This document shows, piece by piece, positions 1-8,731 of a stretch of 64,000 nucleotides of DNA (positions are counted from its first letter, which is position 1; the number at the start of each line of letters is the position of its first letter). A program made the position numbers and the translations under genes. The notes under the pieces were generated by a model. It did no database searches. It had not been told where the DNA came from and saw only the letters and a list, made by a program, of their open reading frames with translations. The DNA comes from Rhodovastum sp963804495 (GTDB taxonomy: Bacteria > Pseudomonadota > Alphaproteobacteria > Acetobacterales > Acetobacteraceae), in contig CAWDQN010000012.1 in the NCBI GenBank assembly GCA_963804495.1, forward strand, positions 248,001 through 312,000. The letters are read 5' to 3'.

Positions 1-2
1 TG

Positions 3-572
3 GGCTGGACGATGGCCCCGGACGAGGCGGACCGGCAGTTCCTTGGCATGACGCTGACCGACATGGTGCCGGTGATCGAGCGCCGGCTTGGACGGACGGT
101 GCCGCCGGGCTGGAAACAGGCGCTGATGCAGCGTCTGGTCGATGCCCTGGAGCGGGAAGCGGAACCGGTGGCCGGGGCGCTGGACGCGCTGGCGGGGGTT
201 TCCGCGCTCGGCTTGCCGTGGCGGGTGGCGTCGAATTCCTCGCACGAGGAAATGCACGCCAAGTTCGCCCGCATCGGCATGTTGTCCATCGTCGCCGGGC
301 GGCTGCACAGCCATCGCGATGTCGGCCGCGGCAAGCCGGCGCCGGACCTGTTCCTGGCCGCGGCGGCGGCGCAGGGCGTGGCACCGGGCGAATGCCTGGT
401 GATCGAGGACAGCCAGGTCGGGGTGCGCGCCGCCGCCGCCGCGGGCATGGAGTGCCTGGGCTACGCACCGCGTTCCGACGGCGCCGCGCTGCGCGCGCTC
501 GGCGCCGTTCCGTTCCATTCGATGTTCGACGTGCCGGGGCTGGTCGCCGCGGCATTGCGGAGGGCAGCATGA
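3..572 (+). CDS. HAD-superfamily phosphatase, 5' end outside window
   Basis: Haloacid dehalogenase-like hydrolase (HAD-IA type), which removes phosphate from a small metabolite through an aspartyl-phosphate intermediate; the substrate is not predictable. The frame is open back to the window edge, so the N-terminus with motif I (DxD) is missing. Visible are motif II (ASNSS), the motif III lysine in GKPAPD and the motif IV acidic pair in VIEDSQVGV, followed by a short C-terminal helix. The stop overlaps the hemJ start (ATGA), so the two are translationally coupled. The first in-window ATG at 12 is probably internal. Confidence 0.85.
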   Translation, partial: GWTMAPDEADRQFLGMTLTDMVPVIERRLGRTVPPGWKQALMQRLVDALEREAEPVAGALDALAGVSALGLPWRVASNSSHEEMHAKFARIGMLSIVAGRLHSHRDVGRGKPAPDLFLAAAAAQGVAPGECLVIEDSQVGVRAAAAAGMECLGYAPRSDGAALRALGAVPFHSMFDVPGLVAAALRRAA

Positions 573-1021
573 CCATCGACGCACTGATCTACGCCTACCC
601 GTGGATCAAATCCTTCCACGTTATCAGCCTGATTGCCTGGATGGCCGGGCTGTTCTACCTGCCGCGGCTGTATGTCTATCACACCATGGTCCAGCCCGGC
701 ACGCCGGAGAGCGAGCGCTTCAAGGTGATGGAGCGCCGCCTGCTCAAGGCGATCATGAACCCGGCCATGATCGCCACCTGGACCTTCGGCGTTCTTCTGG
801 TTCTGACCCCGGGGGTGATCGACTGGCGCCAGGGCTGGTGGCACACCAAGCTGTTCTGCGTGCTGGCCATGACCGTGTATCATCAGGGCTTGGCCGTCTG
901 GCGCCGCGGCTTCCTCGAGGACCGCAACCGGCTGTCGGAGCGGTTCTACCGGATTGCCAACGAGGTGCCGACGCTGCTGATGATCGTCATCGTCATCATG
1001 GTGATCGTGAAGCCGTTCTGA
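569..1021 (+). CDS. hemJ: Protoporphyrinogen IX oxidase HemJ
   Basis: Integral membrane enzyme of 150 residues that oxidises protoporphyrinogen IX to protoporphyrin IX, the penultimate step of heme (and bacteriochlorophyll) synthesis. It has four predicted membrane helices. The family signature is visible: a His-containing first helix (SFHVISLIAWMAGLFYLPRL), the conserved YVYH segment, and the second-half motif around WWHTKLF. The length matches the UPF0093/HemJ family. The start is fixed by the ATGA overlap with the HAD gene. The position immediately before rho is the usual alphaproteobacterial arrangement. Confidence 0.93.
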   Translation: MTIDALIYAYPWIKSFHVISLIAWMAGLFYLPRLYVYHTMVQPGTPESERFKVMERRLLKAIMNPAMIATWTFGVLLVLTPGVIDWRQGWWHTKLFCVLAMTVYHQGLAVWRRGFLEDRNRLSERFYRIANEVPTLLMIVIVIMVIVKPF

Positions 1022-1031
1022 ACGGCCCGAT

Positions 1032-1057
1032 CCGCCCGGCCGCAAAGGGCCGGGCGG
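1032..1057 (+). terminator. Stem-loop after hemJ
   Basis: A perfect 10-bp inverted repeat (CCGCCCGGCC / GGCCGGGCGG) with a 6-nt loop starts 11 nt after the hemJ stop. No T-run follows, so it is either a Rho-dependent or weak terminator or an mRNA 3'-end stabilising hairpin. Confidence 0.45.
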
Positions 1058-1104
1058 GTGGACGCGTGCGGGGCGATAGCCAGCGATTTTCCTGCATCCC
1101 AGGG

Positions 1105-1133
1105 TTGACGCGGCCTGGCTGCGCACTTAGTTT
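1105..1133 (+). promoter_or_regulatory. Candidate sigma-70 promoter of rho
   Basis: TTGACG and TAGTTT are separated by exactly 17 nt in the gap between hemJ and rho. Transcription would start near 1141 and leave a leader of about 195 nt before the rho ATG. Long leaders are common in rho genes because Rho represses its own synthesis by early termination. The promoter call rests on sequence match only. Confidence 0.4.
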
Positions 1134-1335
1134 GCCATCCCGGGTGCGGACGCCGGGTCCCTGGCGATGTCACCTTGCGCACCTCCTCCCTTCTCCGGGA
1201 CAGTACCTGCTTTCCCTCGAACGCGGTTTCGGCCCTGTTTGAACGAAGGCGGCAGGCGAGCATCCAGACGCGCCATGCGTCCTTCCAGATGCTGCTGTCC
1301 TTCTCTCCCGAACGACCGAACATCAGGCGCCCCCG
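1134..1335 (+). other. Rho leader / gap without gene
   Basis: The gap between hemJ and rho (1022-1335, 314 bp) holds the post-hemJ hairpin and the candidate promoter. The remaining roughly 200 bp have no credible ORF. The segment is C-rich and could serve as a Rho-utilisation region for autogenous control, which is inference. Confidence 0.3.
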
Positions 1336-2610
1336 ATGCACCTCGCCGAACTGAAGGCCAAGTCTCCGGCAGATTTGCTGAGCTTTGCCGAATCCCTGCA
1401 AATCGAGAACGCCTCGTCGCTGCGCAAGCAGGACATGATGTTCGCGATCCTGAAGAATCTGGCGGAAAACGAACAGGCCATCCACGGCGAGGGCACGCTG
1501 GAAATCCTGTCGGACGGGTTCGGCTTCCTGCGCAGCGCCGATTCCAACTACCTGCCCGGACCCGACGACATCTATATCAGCCCCGCCCAGGTACGCCGCT
1601 TCGCGCTGCGCACCGGCGACACGGTGGAAGGCCAGATCCGGGCACCCAAGGACGGCGAACGCTACTTCGCCATGCTGAAGGTCAACACGATCAATTTCGA
1701 GCCGCCGGAAGCGGTCCGCCATCGCATCAACTTCGACAACCTCACCCCGCTCTATCCCGACCGCCGGCTCAAGATGGAGATGGAGAACTTCCAATCGGTC
1801 GCGAAAGGCCCCACCAAGGACCTGACACCGCGGGTGATCGACCTGATCGCGCCGATCGGCATGGGCCAGCGCGCCCTGATCGTGGCGCCGCCGCGCACCG
1901 GCAAAACGGTGATGCTGCAGAACATCGCCACCGCCATCAGCCACAACCATCCGGAAGTGTTCCTGATGGTGCTGCTGATCGACGAGCGGCCCGAGGAAGT
2001 CACCGACATGTCGCGCACTGTGAAGGGCGAGGTGGTGGCCAGCACCTTCGACGAACCCGCCACCCGCCACGTGCAGGTGACCGAAATGGTGCTTGAGAAG
2101 GCCAAGCGATTGGTCGAGCACAAGCGCGACGTGGTGATCCTGCTCGACAGCATCACCCGCCTCGCCCGTGCCTACAACACCGTGGTGCCCTCGTCGGGCA
2201 AGGTGCTGACCGGCGGCGTGGACGCCAATGCGCTGCAAAAGCCGAAGCGCTTCTTCGGTGCCGCCCGCAATATCGAGGAAGGCGGCTCCCTGACCATCAT
2301 CTCCACCGCGCTGATCGATACCGGCAGCCGCATGGACGAGGTGATCTTCGAAGAGTTCAAGGGCACCGGCAATTCCGAGATCATCCTGGACCGCAAGCTG
2401 TCGGACAAGCGCACCTTCCCGGCCATCGACATCACCAAAAGCGGCACCCGCAAAGAAGAACTTCTGGTGGATCGCGGGACGCTAAGCAAGATGTGGGTGC
2501 TGCGGCGTATCCTGAACCCGATGGGGACGATGGATGCGATGGATTTCCTGCTGGATAAGCTGAAATACAGCAAGACCAATCAGGATTTCTTTGATGCGAT
2601 GAATACGTAG
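1336..2610 (+). CDS. rho: Transcription termination factor Rho
   Basis: Hexameric RNA helicase that ends transcription at Rho-dependent sites. The 424 residues match the compact alphaproteobacterial form. Order: N-terminal Rho-N helix bundle (about 1-45), cold-shock RNA-binding domain (about 50-125, with the GFGFLR segment), then the RecA-like ATPase with Walker A APPRTGKT near 185, Walker B VVILLDSITRLARAYN near 266 and the Q/R-loop region around GSRMDEVIFEEFKGTGN. The start at 1336 gives the standard MHLAELK N-terminus. The gene converges on aceA, and a full composite palindromic element lies between the two stops. Confidence 0.98.
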   Translation: MHLAELKAKSPADLLSFAESLQIENASSLRKQDMMFAILKNLAENEQAIHGEGTLEILSDGFGFLRSADSNYLPGPDDIYISPAQVRRFALRTGDTVEGQIRAPKDGERYFAMLKVNTINFEPPEAVRHRINFDNLTPLYPDRRLKMEMENFQSVAKGPTKDLTPRVIDLIAPIGMGQRALIVAPPRTGKTVMLQNIATAISHNHPEVFLMVLLIDERPEEVTDMSRTVKGEVVASTFDEPATRHVQVTEMVLEKAKRLVEHKRDVVILLDSITRLARAYNTVVPSSGKVLTGGVDANALQKPKRFFGAARNIEEGGSLTIISTALIDTGSRMDEVIFEEFKGTGNSEIILDRKLSDKRTFPAIDITKSGTRKEELLVDRGTLSKMWVLRRILNPMGTMDAMDFLLDKLKYSKTNQDFFDAMNT

Positions 2611-2616
2611 TTGGGT

Positions 2617-2828
2617 GGAAGGAAGGCCAGGGCTCTGCCCTGGACCCGCCAGGGGTCAGTGGACCCCTGAACCCGCTACTTAAGCAGTTGTTATGAGATG
2701 GGGGGTTAGGCGGTGAACCGGTTCACCGCCCAACCCCCCATCTCATAACAACTGTCTAAAGGTAATGGGTTCCAAGGGCCTCTCGGCCCTTGGCGGGGTC
2801 CAGGGGCAGAGCCCCTGGCCTTCCTTCC
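2617..2828. repeat. Composite palindromic element, full copy 1
   Basis: About 212 bp between the convergent genes rho and aceA. Left module: GGAAGGAAGGCC terminus, CCAGGGCTCTGCCCTGG hairpin, then an AGGGGT/ACCCCT hairpin. The centre is a 35+35 bp palindrome (2685-2754) with one mismatch. The right module is the inverted copy: CCAAGGGCC-TCTC-GGCCCTTGG, then CCAGGGGC-AGA-GCCCCTGG, ending GGCCTTCCTTCC. The same order recurs at 10656-10858 and 43444-43645. Confidence 0.85.
2685..2754. repeat. Central 35-bp-arm palindrome of element 1
   Basis: Two 35-nt arms meet with no loop at 2719/2720 (the CC|GG junction). They differ at one position, which would be a G:U pair in RNA. The outer ends are CAGTTGTT and AACAACTG and the inner ends are GGTGAACC and GGTTCACC. 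The arms are unlike ordinary terminators in length and perfection. The junction CTGTCTAAAGGTAATGGG follows on the right. Confidence 0.9.
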
Positions 2829-2832
2829 ACGC

Positions 2833-2869
2833 AAAAAAAACCCGGCGCGCGTGCCCCATCGGCGCCGGG
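2833..2869 (-). terminator. Rho-independent terminator of aceA
   Basis: Read on the minus strand: an 8-bp stem (CCCGGCGC at 2841-2848 with GCGCCGGG at 2862-2869) followed directly by eight T residues (A8 at 2833-2840 on plus). This is a textbook intrinsic terminator for the isocitrate lyase transcript. A second perfect 10-bp stem (2922-2931 with 2941-2950) lies between it and the aceA stop. Confidence 0.85.
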
Positions 2870-2958
2870 TATCAGTGGATGGGCCCAGACCGCTGTTCTA
2901 CGGCGGCGGTTCGGGCATATCGGCGGCGGCCAGGTATACCGGCCGCCGCCGGATCGGG

Positions 2959-4281
<1,323 letters not shown>

Positions 4282-4323
4282 CGTCGTCTCCTCGTGGGGG
4301 CGCCGAGGGCGGCGCGGGACGGC

Positions 4324-4336
4324 GTGAATAATTCAC
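4324..4336. promoter_or_regulatory. Candidate operator between aceA and its regulator
   Basis: A 13-bp perfect palindrome (GTGAAT-A-ATTCAC) lies 43 nt upstream of the aceA start and 98 nt upstream of the divergent regulator start. Its position suits an operator that could control both promoters. No second copy was seen nearby and the true binding motif of this regulator is not known. Confidence 0.35.
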
Positions 4337-4433
4337 ATCCCGCCGGCAAAGTTGATCCCCAAATTGCGCGGCGGCCGGCAAGACGGTAATGATATTAACC
4401 GACCTGCCCGGTAAACTGGTAAAGGCTGTCAAG

Positions 4434-5831
4434 ATGTCTCGCCCCCTGATCGGCCGTACTTTGCGGCGCCTGCGCCAGGAGCGGGGCCTCACGCAGCAGG
4501 CGCTGGCGGCGCGGCTGGGCATTTCCGCCAGCTATCTGAACCTCATCGAGCACGACCAGCGCACCGTCACCGCCAGCCTGCTGATCAAGCTCACCGAGAC
4601 CCTGCAGATCGACCTCACGGCTTTGTCGGGGATCGAGGAGCGGCAGCTGGAGGTGCAGTTGCGCGAGGTGTTCGCCGACCCGTTGCTGGGGGCGGAGACG
4701 GTGCCGGACTCGGAAACCGCCTCGCTGGTCGGCAGCAGCCCGGCGGCGGCGCGCGCGGTGCTGGCGCTGTACCGGGCCTGGCGGGTGGCGCGCGAGGATG
4801 CCGGCGGCATCGCCCTGCCGTCCGGCCGGCGCATCCTGCTGCCGACCGAGGAGGCGCGCGACCTGTTTACCGACCGCGCCAATCATTTCCCGGCGCTGGA
4901 GGAGGCGGCCGAGGCGCTGGGCGCCCAGTTGGCCGAGCGCCCGTCGGAAATGAACCACGCCATTGCCGAGCGGCTGCGCCGCCGCCACGGTCTGACCGTG
5001 ACCGTCGGACCGCTGCCCGGGGCGTTGCGCCGCTACGACCCGGCGGCGCACAGCCTGATCCTGTCGGAAATGCTGCCGCGCGAGAGCCGCGGCTTTCAGA
5101 TGGCGTTTCAGCTCGCCTTGCTGGAGGCGCGCGATCCGGTGGAGGCGCTGCTGGCCGAGGTGGCGCCGAGCTCTCCCGAGGCGACGGCGCTGATCCGCAT
5201 CGGCCTGCTGAACTACACCGCCGCGGCGCTGCTGATGCCGTACGCGCCGTTCGCCGCCGCGGCGCGCGACCTGCGCCATGATGTAGAAGCCTTGGCGGCG
5301 CGGTTCGGCGTCAGCTACGAGCAGGTCTGCCAGCGCCTGTCGTCATTGCAGCGCGCCGGCGCGCGCGGGTTGCCGTTCTTTTTTCTGCGCGTCGATCCGG
5401 CCGGCAATGTCTCCAAGCGGTTTTCGGCCGCCGGATTTCCATTCGCGCGTTTCGGCGGGTCGTGTCCGCGCTGGGTGGTGCATGGGGCGCTGGCCACGCC
5501 CGGTCGGGTGGTGGTGCAGGTGGCGCAGTTGCCGGATGGCGCCACGTTCCTGTGCTTCGCCCGTGCGATGATCGCGGCGACCGCCCGCTGGGGCGAGCCG
5601 CAGGCGGTGCGCATCGTCGCCATGGGCTGCGATATTTCGCATGCCAAATCGGTGGTCTATGCCGACGGCATCGATCTCGAGCGGGCGGTGGTGGGCATCG
5701 GCCTGTCCTGCCGGCTCTGCGACCGGCCGGATTGCCGCAGCCGGGCGTTTCCGCCGCTGGAGCACCGGCTGGCGCTCGATCCGCTCACCACCGGCACCAA
5801 CCCGTACCGGTTCGAGGCGCGAAGGGGGTAG
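4434..5831 (+). CDS. XRE-family regulator, short-chain acyl-responsive (ScfR/RamB-like)
   Basis: A 465-residue transcription factor. Residues about 5-60 form a Cro/C1-type helix-turn-helix (LRRLRQERGLTQQALAARLG, then ISASYLNLIEHDQR). The rest matches the IrrE-like/DUF2083 architecture of regulators such as RamB and ScfR, which control glyoxylate-cycle and propionate genes. The C-terminus carries a Cys cluster (LSCRLCDRPDCRSRAF) typical of this class. The ATG at 4434 begins the usual MSRPLIGRTLR; an ATG at 4389 would add 15 residues with no family support. Divergence from aceA makes that gene the likely target. Confidence 0.87.
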   Translation: MSRPLIGRTLRRLRQERGLTQQALAARLGISASYLNLIEHDQRTVTASLLIKLTETLQIDLTALSGIEERQLEVQLREVFADPLLGAETVPDSETASLVGSSPAAARAVLALYRAWRVAREDAGGIALPSGRRILLPTEEARDLFTDRANHFPALEEAAEALGAQLAERPSEMNHAIAERLRRRHGLTVTVGPLPGALRRYDPAAHSLILSEMLPRESRGFQMAFQLALLEARDPVEALLAEVAPSSPEATALIRIGLLNYTAAALLMPYAPFAAAARDLRHDVEALAARFGVSYEQVCQRLSSLQRAGARGLPFFFLRVDPAGNVSKRFSAAGFPFARFGGSCPRWVVHGALATPGRVVVQVAQLPDGATFLCFARAMIAATARWGEPQAVRIVAMGCDISHAKSVVYADGIDLERAVVGIGLSCRLCDRPDCRSRAFPPLEHRLALDPLTTGTNPYRFEARRG

Positions 5832-5919
5832 GCAGCTGGACGCCCGTGCCCATTTCGGCTTGTGACGCGCACTTGCGCGGTTGATCGAAATCCGAAAGCA
5901 AGAAAGCGACGTCGTTCCG

Positions 5920-6831
5920 ATGTGCCGTCTCGTTGCTGCCGCCGTGCTGGCGATTGTGTGTCTTCTTGCCGGCTTTCCCGCGTTCGCCGCCGTGGTGGTC
6001 GGCGTGCGGGTGTTTCCGGTGACCCTCAATTTCGACGATCCGGGCGTTGGTGACGAGTTACGGCTGCCGCAACTGGTCTGGCAGAACGAGGCCGGTTCGG
6101 AGAACCTGTCGCAGTTGCAGTGGGAGTGGGACAAGACGATCACGCCCATGACGGCGCTGGTTTACAACCAGGGCTACAATCGGCTGGAGGCGGCGGGGCG
6201 GAAGACGCAGACCGGGTTCGAGAACGCTTTCCTCACCGGCAAGTGGCAGGCTTACACCAATGTCGAGCACGAGTTCGTGGTTTCGGTCGGCTGGATCCGC
6301 GAATTCGGCGGCGGCAGGCAAACCCAGGACATCGGCGGCGATTTTTACGGGTCGACCTCGCCGGCGGTCTGGGCCGGCAAGGGATTGGGCGACTATCCGG
6401 TCGGCGTGCTGCGCCCGCTCGCCATCACCGGGCAGCTGAGCTACGCGATCCCCGACCGGCCCTTGAACAGCGCGCTCGACAACAGCGGCAACCCGCCCGC
6501 GTGGAGTGGTGGGCTGTCGATCCAGTACAGCATTCCGTATCTGGAATCGCAGGTGCAGGACCATGGTCTGCCGTCGCTCATCGGGCACCTGATTCCCCTT
6601 GTGGAAGCGACCTGGTTCTCCCCCGCCAAGGGACCGGCGGGCGGGTTTCCGGAGACGCTGACCATCGCGCCGGGGGTGATTTATTTTGCTGATACGTATC
6701 AAGTGAGTATCGAGGCGCTGATTCCAGCCAACCGGGCGGCAGGGACCAATATCGGCGTGGTCGCGCATCTGCACGTTTTCTTCGATGACATGATCCCGGA
6801 GCATATCCTCGGCAAGCCTATTTTCAATTGA
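5920..6831 (+). CDS. Outer-membrane-like protein, copy A of a tandem pair
   Basis: Function unknown. A 303-residue secreted protein with a clear signal peptide (about 1-23) and a beta-rich body of alternating aromatic and polar stretches (LQWEWDKTITPMTALVYNQGY, FLTGKWQAYTN, HEFVVSVGW), ending in a polar C-terminus after HLHVFFDDM. The pattern resembles small beta-barrel transporter-like proteins of the outer membrane. It is a clear paralogue of the protein at 7369-8280, of identical length and collinear throughout. The ATG at 5920 starts the signal peptide; a TTG at 5881 would add 13 charged residues. Its cluster suggests a copper-related role, which is inference. Confidence 0.75.
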   Translation: MCRLVAAAVLAIVCLLAGFPAFAAVVVGVRVFPVTLNFDDPGVGDELRLPQLVWQNEAGSENLSQLQWEWDKTITPMTALVYNQGYNRLEAAGRKTQTGFENAFLTGKWQAYTNVEHEFVVSVGWIREFGGGRQTQDIGGDFYGSTSPAVWAGKGLGDYPVGVLRPLAITGQLSYAIPDRPLNSALDNSGNPPAWSGGLSIQYSIPYLESQVQDHGLPSLIGHLIPLVEATWFSPAKGPAGGFPETLTIAPGVIYFADTYQVSIEALIPANRAAGTNIGVVAHLHVFFDDMIPEHILGKPIFN

Positions 6832-6903
6832 CACGAGGCGGCGGAAACGGCTGCCGTGGAGCGGTTGCCAGCGTCGCGTCCGCTGTTCTAGCATTGTTGC
6901 GTG

Positions 6904-7296
6904 ATGACATTGGCCCGATGGCAGAGCGTTCCTGGCCGGCTCATGCACCTGGTGGCCCTGCTGGCCGTGGCCGGGTTGCTGGCGGCCGGCGCGCATGTGC
7001 CGCGCAGCGCGCTGGCACAGGCCGAGCGGGCGCAGCTTGCCGCCATCGGGGTGATCTGTCTGGCGGGCGGCGCCGGCGATCAGGCCCCTGCCCCTGCCCC
7101 TTCCCGGCACGACAAGGCAACCTGCATCTTCTGCCTGGCCGCCGTTGCCCCGGTGTCGCTGCCGGCGGCAGGACCAATGCTGCCGCCGCCCTCGGCCGGG
7201 CCGGTGCTGCGGGCCGCCCGGCCGCCGCCTTCCCGCGCGCCGCCGCCTCTGCCCGCCTATCCGTTCCAGCCACGAGGACCGCCCGTCCTGGTCTGA
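6904..7296 (+). CDS. DUF2946-type small protein
   Basis: A 130-residue protein with an N-terminal hydrophobic segment (about 12-32), a central histidine/cysteine motif (HDKATCIFCLAAVA, near 69-82) and a Pro-rich tail. The CxxC after a charged linker is the hallmark of DUF2946 proteins, which often sit in copper-handling operons. It lies between the two paralogous outer-membrane-like genes. GTG-ATG at 6901-6906 leaves a one-codon ambiguity in the start. Its biochemical role is unknown; a metal-binding or chaperone role is inferred from the cysteines and context. Confidence 0.65.
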   Translation: MTLARWQSVPGRLMHLVALLAVAGLLAAGAHVPRSALAQAERAQLAAIGVICLAGGAGDQAPAPAPSRHDKATCIFCLAAVAPVSLPAAGPMLPPPSAGPVLRAARPPPSRAPPPLPAYPFQPRGPPVLV

Positions 7297-7368
7297 CCAA
7301 GGAGCCCATGCCGCCGGCCGCGTGCCGGCGCGCATCCATTGCAGACCCGGAATACGGAGCCACCTCAG

Positions 7369-8280
7369 ATGTCCCGTCTCAAGCTTGCCGCGGCGCTGGT
7401 CGCCGCCAGCGTGCTCGGCAGTCACACCGCCCTCGCCCACGTCATTGTCGGCGCGCGCGTCTTTCCCGTCACCCTGACCTTCGATGACCCCGGCGTCGCC
7501 GACGAGGCCACGCTGCCGCAATTGATCTGGCAACGCGACGCCGGCCCGCAGAACACGTATCAACTACAGTGGGAATTCGACAAGACCATCACGCCCACCA
7601 CGGCGCTGATCTACAACCATGGCTATGACTGGTTTCAGCAGTCCGGTTCGAAGACGCATAACGGGTTCGAGAACGTCTTCGTCACCGGCAAATGGCAGGC
7701 GTTCACCAATGCCGACCACGAGTTCGTTGTTTCGCTGGGTGTGATCTACGAATTCGGCGGCACCCAGTCGACCCAGAACATCGGCGGCGATGCCTATGGT
7801 TCAACGTCGCCGACGGCGTATTTTGGCAAGGGTCTCGGCGATCTGCCGATCGGCTATTTGCGGCCGCTCGCCGTGACCGGCGAGTTCAGCGTCAATATTC
7901 CCGACCGGCGGCTGAACAGCACGCTGGACAACAACGGCAATCCCAATTCGGTGAACGGCGCGCTGTCGATTCAGTACAGCATTCCCTATCTGCAGACGCA
8001 GGTGAAGGATTTCGGCCTGCCCGACTTCTTCGGCCGGCTAATCCCGCTGGTCGAGAGCACCTGGTTCACGCCGACGGCGGCACCGGCCGGCGGGGTTCCC
8101 AGCACGTGGACCATTGCGCCGGGCGTGATCTACATGGCCGACAGTTTCCAGGTCGGCATCGAGGCGCTGGTCCCGGCCAACCGGCAATCCGGTCACAATG
8201 TCGGCGTGATCGCCCAGGTTCACTTCTTCTTCGATGACCTGTTCCCGGGCAGCTTCCTCGGCAAGCCGATCTTCCCGTGA
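7369..8280 (+). CDS. Outer-membrane-like protein, copy B of a tandem pair
   Basis: Function unknown; paralogue of 5920-6831 with the same length (303 residues) and collinear motifs (RVFPVTLTFDDPGV, LQWEFDKTITP, GFENVFVTGKWQAF, IQYSIPYLQTQVKD, LGKPIF). It has a signal peptide ending near ALAHVIVG, after which Ala-His begins the mature chain. This copy has a His in the mature N-terminus where copy A has none. The ATG at 7369 begins MSRLKLAAALVAAS; the upstream TTG at 7339 is disfavoured. It is followed by copC, so the pair probably belongs to the copper cluster. The predicted location is periplasm or outer membrane. Confidence 0.75.
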   Translation: MSRLKLAAALVAASVLGSHTALAHVIVGARVFPVTLTFDDPGVADEATLPQLIWQRDAGPQNTYQLQWEFDKTITPTTALIYNHGYDWFQQSGSKTHNGFENVFVTGKWQAFTNADHEFVVSLGVIYEFGGTQSTQNIGGDAYGSTSPTAYFGKGLGDLPIGYLRPLAVTGEFSVNIPDRRLNSTLDNNGNPNSVNGALSIQYSIPYLQTQVKDFGLPDFFGRLIPLVESTWFTPTAAPAGGVPSTWTIAPGVIYMADSFQVGIEALVPANRQSGHNVGVIAQVHFFFDDLFPGSFLGKPIFP

Positions 8281-8365
8281 CTGCCGGACTTTCCCGGCCT
8301 CGTGTGCGGCCGAAGCACCCTGGCCGCGCGCACCCTGCCTGCCAACCCATTCTGGGAGTCCTCCC

Positions 8366-8728
8366 ATGCGCCTCCTGACCATCGTGCTCGCCGCCCTTGT
8401 CATGCTTCCCGGCAACCACGCCGCCTTCGCCCACGCGTTGCTGCGCCACACCCTTCCCCCGGTCGGCGCAACCGTGAAGGTCGCACCGACCGAGTTGGTG
8501 CTGATCTTCACCCAGGACGTGGAACCCGCCTTCAGCAGCGTCGTCGTGACCGACGAGCACGGCACGCGGGTGGATACCGGCAGCGTTCGCACCGATCCGA
8601 AGGATGCCACCCACCTGCTCGCCGGCCTGAAGACCCTCGCGCCGGGGGTCTACAAGGTGGACTGGCACGTGACTTCGGTCGATACGCACAAGACCCAGGG
8701 CAATTACCAGTTTACCGTCGAACCCTAG
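8366..8728 (+). CDS. copC: Copper-binding periplasmic protein CopC
   Basis: CopC family, 120 residues, a small periplasmic beta-barrel that binds Cu(II). The signal peptide ends before AHALLRHTLPP, so the mature protein begins with the histidine used in the Cu(II) site. The second conserved part (DWHVTSVDTHKTQG) supplies further ligands. The domain fills the whole chain (APTELVLIFTQDVEPAFSSVVV). The gene ends 3 bp before the copD start, the typical CopC-CopD pair for copper uptake or tolerance. Start ATG 8366; the longer upstream frame has no signal peptide. Confidence 0.93.
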   Translation: MRLLTIVLAALVMLPGNHAAFAHALLRHTLPPVGATVKVAPTELVLIFTQDVEPAFSSVVVTDEHGTRVDTGSVRTDPKDATHLLAGLKTLAPGVYKVDWHVTSVDTHKTQGNYQFTVEP

Positions 8729-8731
8729 GCC

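Noticed and set aside
2617..2828. Insertion sequence remnant
   Set aside because: No transposase fragment and no clear target-site duplication at the ends of the three full copies.
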